From: Styela clava
Lineage: Eukaryota > Chordata > Ascidiacea > Stolidobranchia > Styelidae
Direction: 5' to 3'
Length of the DNA: 64,000 bases
NCBI RefSeq assembly: GCF_964204865.1
Contig: NC_135257.1
Coordinates: 1,054,001 to 1,118,000 of the forward strand
Part shown: piece by piece, positions 60,977 through 64,000 of the stretch
How the letters are laid out: every line of letters begins with the position of its first letter
Numbering within the stretch: position 1 is the stretch's first letter
The notes under the pieces: generated by a model
Database searches by the model: none
What the model was told of the DNA's origin: nothing
Seen by the model: only the letters and a program-made list of their open reading frames with translations
Program-made: the position numbers and the translations under genes

Positions 60977-62578
60977 GAACAAATCACAAAGCGACGTGCT
61001 GTTTTTCAATAAAGAAACCACCCATGAATACAATTTTGAACTCATCATGCTTGCTGTTTTGATACAAGCGCGTGGCATTGTATTGTCCGTATATGTTATT
61101 CTGAAAGTAGTCCAAAAAGACTAATGTGGTATGAATAGTTTTCATACACTTTATATGTAATGCTGTGACGTGTTCATTTCAATCTTTTCAACTTTTGGTA
61201 AAGATTAATTTATGAAAGGTTTTATTGTAAAAACAAATGAATTTTATAACCTCGTTATTTAACAAAGCATAAAAGTTAAACCGGATGACAACATAAAAAA
61301 ACTTTCTTCTCTTAAATTTCCAACAAAAACGTGATTTACTGTTCTACTGATCAAATAACATACATTTGTACACTGTTGTTACAGATGAAATTCGATTCAC
61401 GGTTGCATGATATGATTTTTATTTCAAAAAATAAACTCAAATTTTATTTCAAATCAAGCTCGAAACTAAAATCATTGTCAATTATTATACTTTGCTGTTG
61501 AGTCATTGTGTATCAAGAACGTTGGTACTTCTCTTTATTACAAAAATCTTATCCAAAGAAAATCCCCTAAGAGTAGTGAAAATGAAAACAATAACGAATG
61601 CGGTGAGTAATCGTGCAAAGTCTTTACAGCGCCAATACAGCAGTACAGAAATAAACAGTTTGCGTATTGCAGATACTCGAAGTTGAATTGACGGAAACTT
61701 GCTCCGATGATGCATGCATGTCAGAGGGCAAAAAGGCACAGTTTACTGTTGTGGTCTTACAAGTCAACAGCGAGCGGAGACGTGAGTCTTATGAAGTTTA
61801 ATATTTTTGGAAGACCTGTGATTGCCATTTGCTACAAACTTGAAAAATTGCATAAATTTGTTAACGATATTAGTATATTTGCAAATCTGAGCAATCATCG
61901 CAATATTATGTAGCATAATAATTTCCTAATAATCAGTAGTTTTTATCACACTTGTTTGCAGTATACTTATCTTATAGAATAGCACAACTAACACAAAACA
62001 AAAGTTATCCACTATCCACTAAACAACAGAACTTTAAATAGGTAATTAAGCTTGTTTTCATATTTTCATATACGTTTGCTCGAAGCAAAGGGCTTAGTCG
62101 TCAGTAAAAGTGGAAAAGTACTGACAAAAACCTAGATGCACCCACCAACGTGCTTAAAACCATTGAACTATCCTTGCTAAAGAGATGTCAGTAGATAGCA
62201 ATTGAGCAAGTTACAGATCGGAAATTACTGGCAAAAATGAAGCTTTCGAACAAAATTTATCAACCTGAAGGTGGTCTTGTAGCTTTAAACAAATTATATT
62301 CATACCTATCTATTGAATTTGGACATACCCGATTAAAAAGTCATGTGAGCGCAATTCTATGAAAGGACTGTACAACTGGTATTTAGCATTTTTTGAAATA
62401 AGCCCCCTCGCCTTAAAGGCAACAAAAACATCTAAAATCTGCATTTCTGTGGTTGTTATTACACTCACATGAGAGAGAAACCGCGTAACAGCGATAAGGA
62501 ACTGCATTCATTTTTGAAGCATTTGTAGTATTGCTTTGGTTAATTTACTATATATATATAAACAACAACAACTCCTCA
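60977..62578. other. Spacer before the R-SNARE-like gene
   Basis: AT-rich, with no supported gene. Small open frames on both strands around 61492-61913 are mutually overlapping and show no domain. A TATATATATA run at 62551-62560 lies just upstream of the ATG at 62579. Confidence 0.4.
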
Positions 62579-62953
62579 ATGACAGAAACTGAGAAGATAA
62601 ATTCAAATGAATCAACCAAAACTGAAAAGTCTATTCCTAGACTGAAGTTCAGGAAACGCCATAAAAAGGGCTCTGATATTACAGTAAAACCATATAAAGG
62701 GGACACCATCGAGGACCTATTAAAATCGGTTGAAGAGACGGAAAACATCATGAAGTGCAATGTGGAAACTATGATAAACGAACGAGAAAAACGACTGGAC
62801 CAAATGCTCGAAGCATCGGAAAACTTGGAGGAGGCAGCAGAAAAGTTTCAAGTTCAAGCTAATAAAGTCAAGAAAAAATACATGTGTAAATATTATTGTC
62901 CATGTTGCTATTGTTGTGTTGGATGTTGCTTGAATACGAAAAAGCCAAAATGA
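62579..62953 (+). CDS. R-SNARE (VAMP/brevin-like) with cysteine-cluster tail instead of a membrane span
   Basis: 124 residues in one exon; the ATG at 62579 is the first ATG. Residues 1-45 are polar and basic. Residues 47-101 form an R-SNARE motif: VEETENIM resembles VAMP VDEVVDIM, NEREKRL places Arg69 at the zero layer, and AEKFQVQANKVKKKY matches the conserved QFETSAAKLKRKY end. In VAMPs this is followed by WWK and a transmembrane helix. Here it is followed by residues 103-117 with eight cysteines (C103, 107, 109, 110, 112, 113, 116, 117) and a short basic end. Multiple palmitoylation is the likely anchor, as in SNAP-25 or Ykt6, although no CaaX box is present. The protein should act in vesicle fusion. 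One extra residue seems present just before Arg69 relative to VAMP2. AATAAA follows at 63127. Confidence 0.75.
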   Translation: MTETEKINSNESTKTEKSIPRLKFRKRHKKGSDITVKPYKGDTIEDLLKSVEETENIMKCNVETMINEREKRLDQMLEASENLEEAAEKFQVQANKVKKKYMCKYYCPCCYCCVGCCLNTKKPK

Positions 62954-64000
62954 TCATTTTCACGTTTTGATACTTGCAAGCATTCCTTATATCTCAACAC
63001 GGATTTAATAATTGATGAAAGCTATGCAATACATCCCAACATAACTATTTTACCATACTAATATTAATCTTTCGTCTGAATGAATTACTTGAAAAATACG
63101 AAGTTCTCTGCTTGTTTTAATTTAAAAATAAAAGTCTGTTTATGAACATGTGGTCTGTTTCAAAACAACTTATTTGTTTCTTTTGTTTTTTATTGAGTAA
63201 CAAACAACAGCAGCATCAAAAATCTTGATAGACGGTGTTCCCACGTACGTGTCTGAAACCAAAATCGAAACAAAGAGTAGGCTCCATGCGGTACCATTTG
63301 ATTTGGTTTTCGTTGGGAGTTGGAGCAATCGAATTTGTGGTGTCATGGAGGCAGACGTATACATGCGGCCGATAGTTTAGCATACATCTTCCTATCTCAA
63401 TTTACTGTCAGCGTTTAAATAAGAAGATTTTATAATGTATACAATATATATATCAGTGTCAAATAACTGGTCTATTCTGTGGGCTTTTCGTTACACGGAG
63501 TCTGTGGTAGACCAAAAAGATATTGGAATGTAACACACATTAGCCTATATATACTCGTCATCTTCTCAGCGATTTGTCTGAGTATTCCACAGTAGCAGAG
63601 TAGGAATATTTGGGCCATGTCGCCTTTGTCGGCACGTGGGTCGTCGTTATCTTGTCGTAGCTTACTTAATTACAAAAGCTTATATTGTTTTGAACTTTAT
63701 ATTCCTCAAAATCCCAAAGTAAAAGAGTACAGAAAACTCCAGAACAGAAAGGTACATTTAAAAATTTAGAATATCCTTCAACGACAGAAGAGATCACGAT
63801 ATACATGGGTTAAATATCGAACAGTGCGTGCCTACGGAAGCTGGAAACAGCGTTGATAATATGGTGATTTTATCCTAAGGTAAGCTTGAAGTAGTAATTG
63901 ACCTACATGTCCAAATATCTTGCCATTGCTCGTTCGTTTTACAGCAAACTGGTTTTACTCACCGCCGCCAGATGTATCACAGTAATTTTGAGCCGTCAAG
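62954..64000. other. 3' UTR and right-hand spacer
   Basis: After the poly(A) signal at 63127 I see no exon, repeat border or RNA gene up to the end of the window. Confidence 0.4.
63127..63132 (+). terminator. Polyadenylation signal of the R-SNARE-like gene
   Basis: AATAAA 174 bases after the stop, followed by GU-rich sequence (GTCTGTTTATGAACATGTGG). This supports a complete single-exon transcript. Confidence 0.55.

Overview
The window is nuclear DNA from a metazoan. It is AT-rich, its genes are split by short GT..AG introns, and intergenic and intronic space is crowded with DNA transposons, MITEs and a non-LTR retrotransposon. Giant secreted ShKT/TSP1 proteins and a plant-type GH3 beta-xylosidase family point to a marine invertebrate. 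An ascidian-like tunicate is my best guess, but the sequence alone does not prove it.

Layout. (1) 327-8468 (+) is a GH3 beta-xylosidase-like gene whose first exon lies left of the window; 13 exons are resolved. (2) 9601-13070 (+) is a decayed tandem copy that keeps the signal-peptide exon but lacks six other exons and has two frameshifts. (3) 14235-27560 is a nest of transposons bounded by hAT-type ends with a perfect 8-bp target duplication. Inside it are a 384-bp hAT MITE and a minus-strand two-ORF LINE. The LINE is cut by a 7.2-kb TIR element, which itself holds a MITE and an internally deleted pogo-type element. (4) 27834-30100 is another pogo/Tigger-type element with a frameshifted transposase and a 455-bp hAT MITE inside. 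(5) 34479-41682 (+) is a nine-exon gene for an unrecognised, very basic 855-residue protein. (6) 43217-53936 (+) is a complete 27-exon gene for a secreted 2480-residue protein with 28 ShKT domains, 10 thrombospondin type-1 repeats, a mucin-like stretch and a C-terminal discoidin-like region. (7) 55922-56185 and 62579-62953 (+) are two single-exon genes for small proteins with cysteine-cluster tails. The second is recognisably an R-SNARE whose transmembrane anchor is replaced by eight cysteines. Between them lies a 2.2-kb hAT element with a perfect 8-bp target duplication and a second hAT-like element inside it.

Functional links between the host genes are not evident. The two GH3 copies are a tandem duplication, and the two cysteine-tail genes may be related. 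All exon boundaries were deduced by eye from splice consensus, reading phase and, for GH3, comparison of the two copies. For the three multi-exon genes the summed exon lengths keep the frame throughout.
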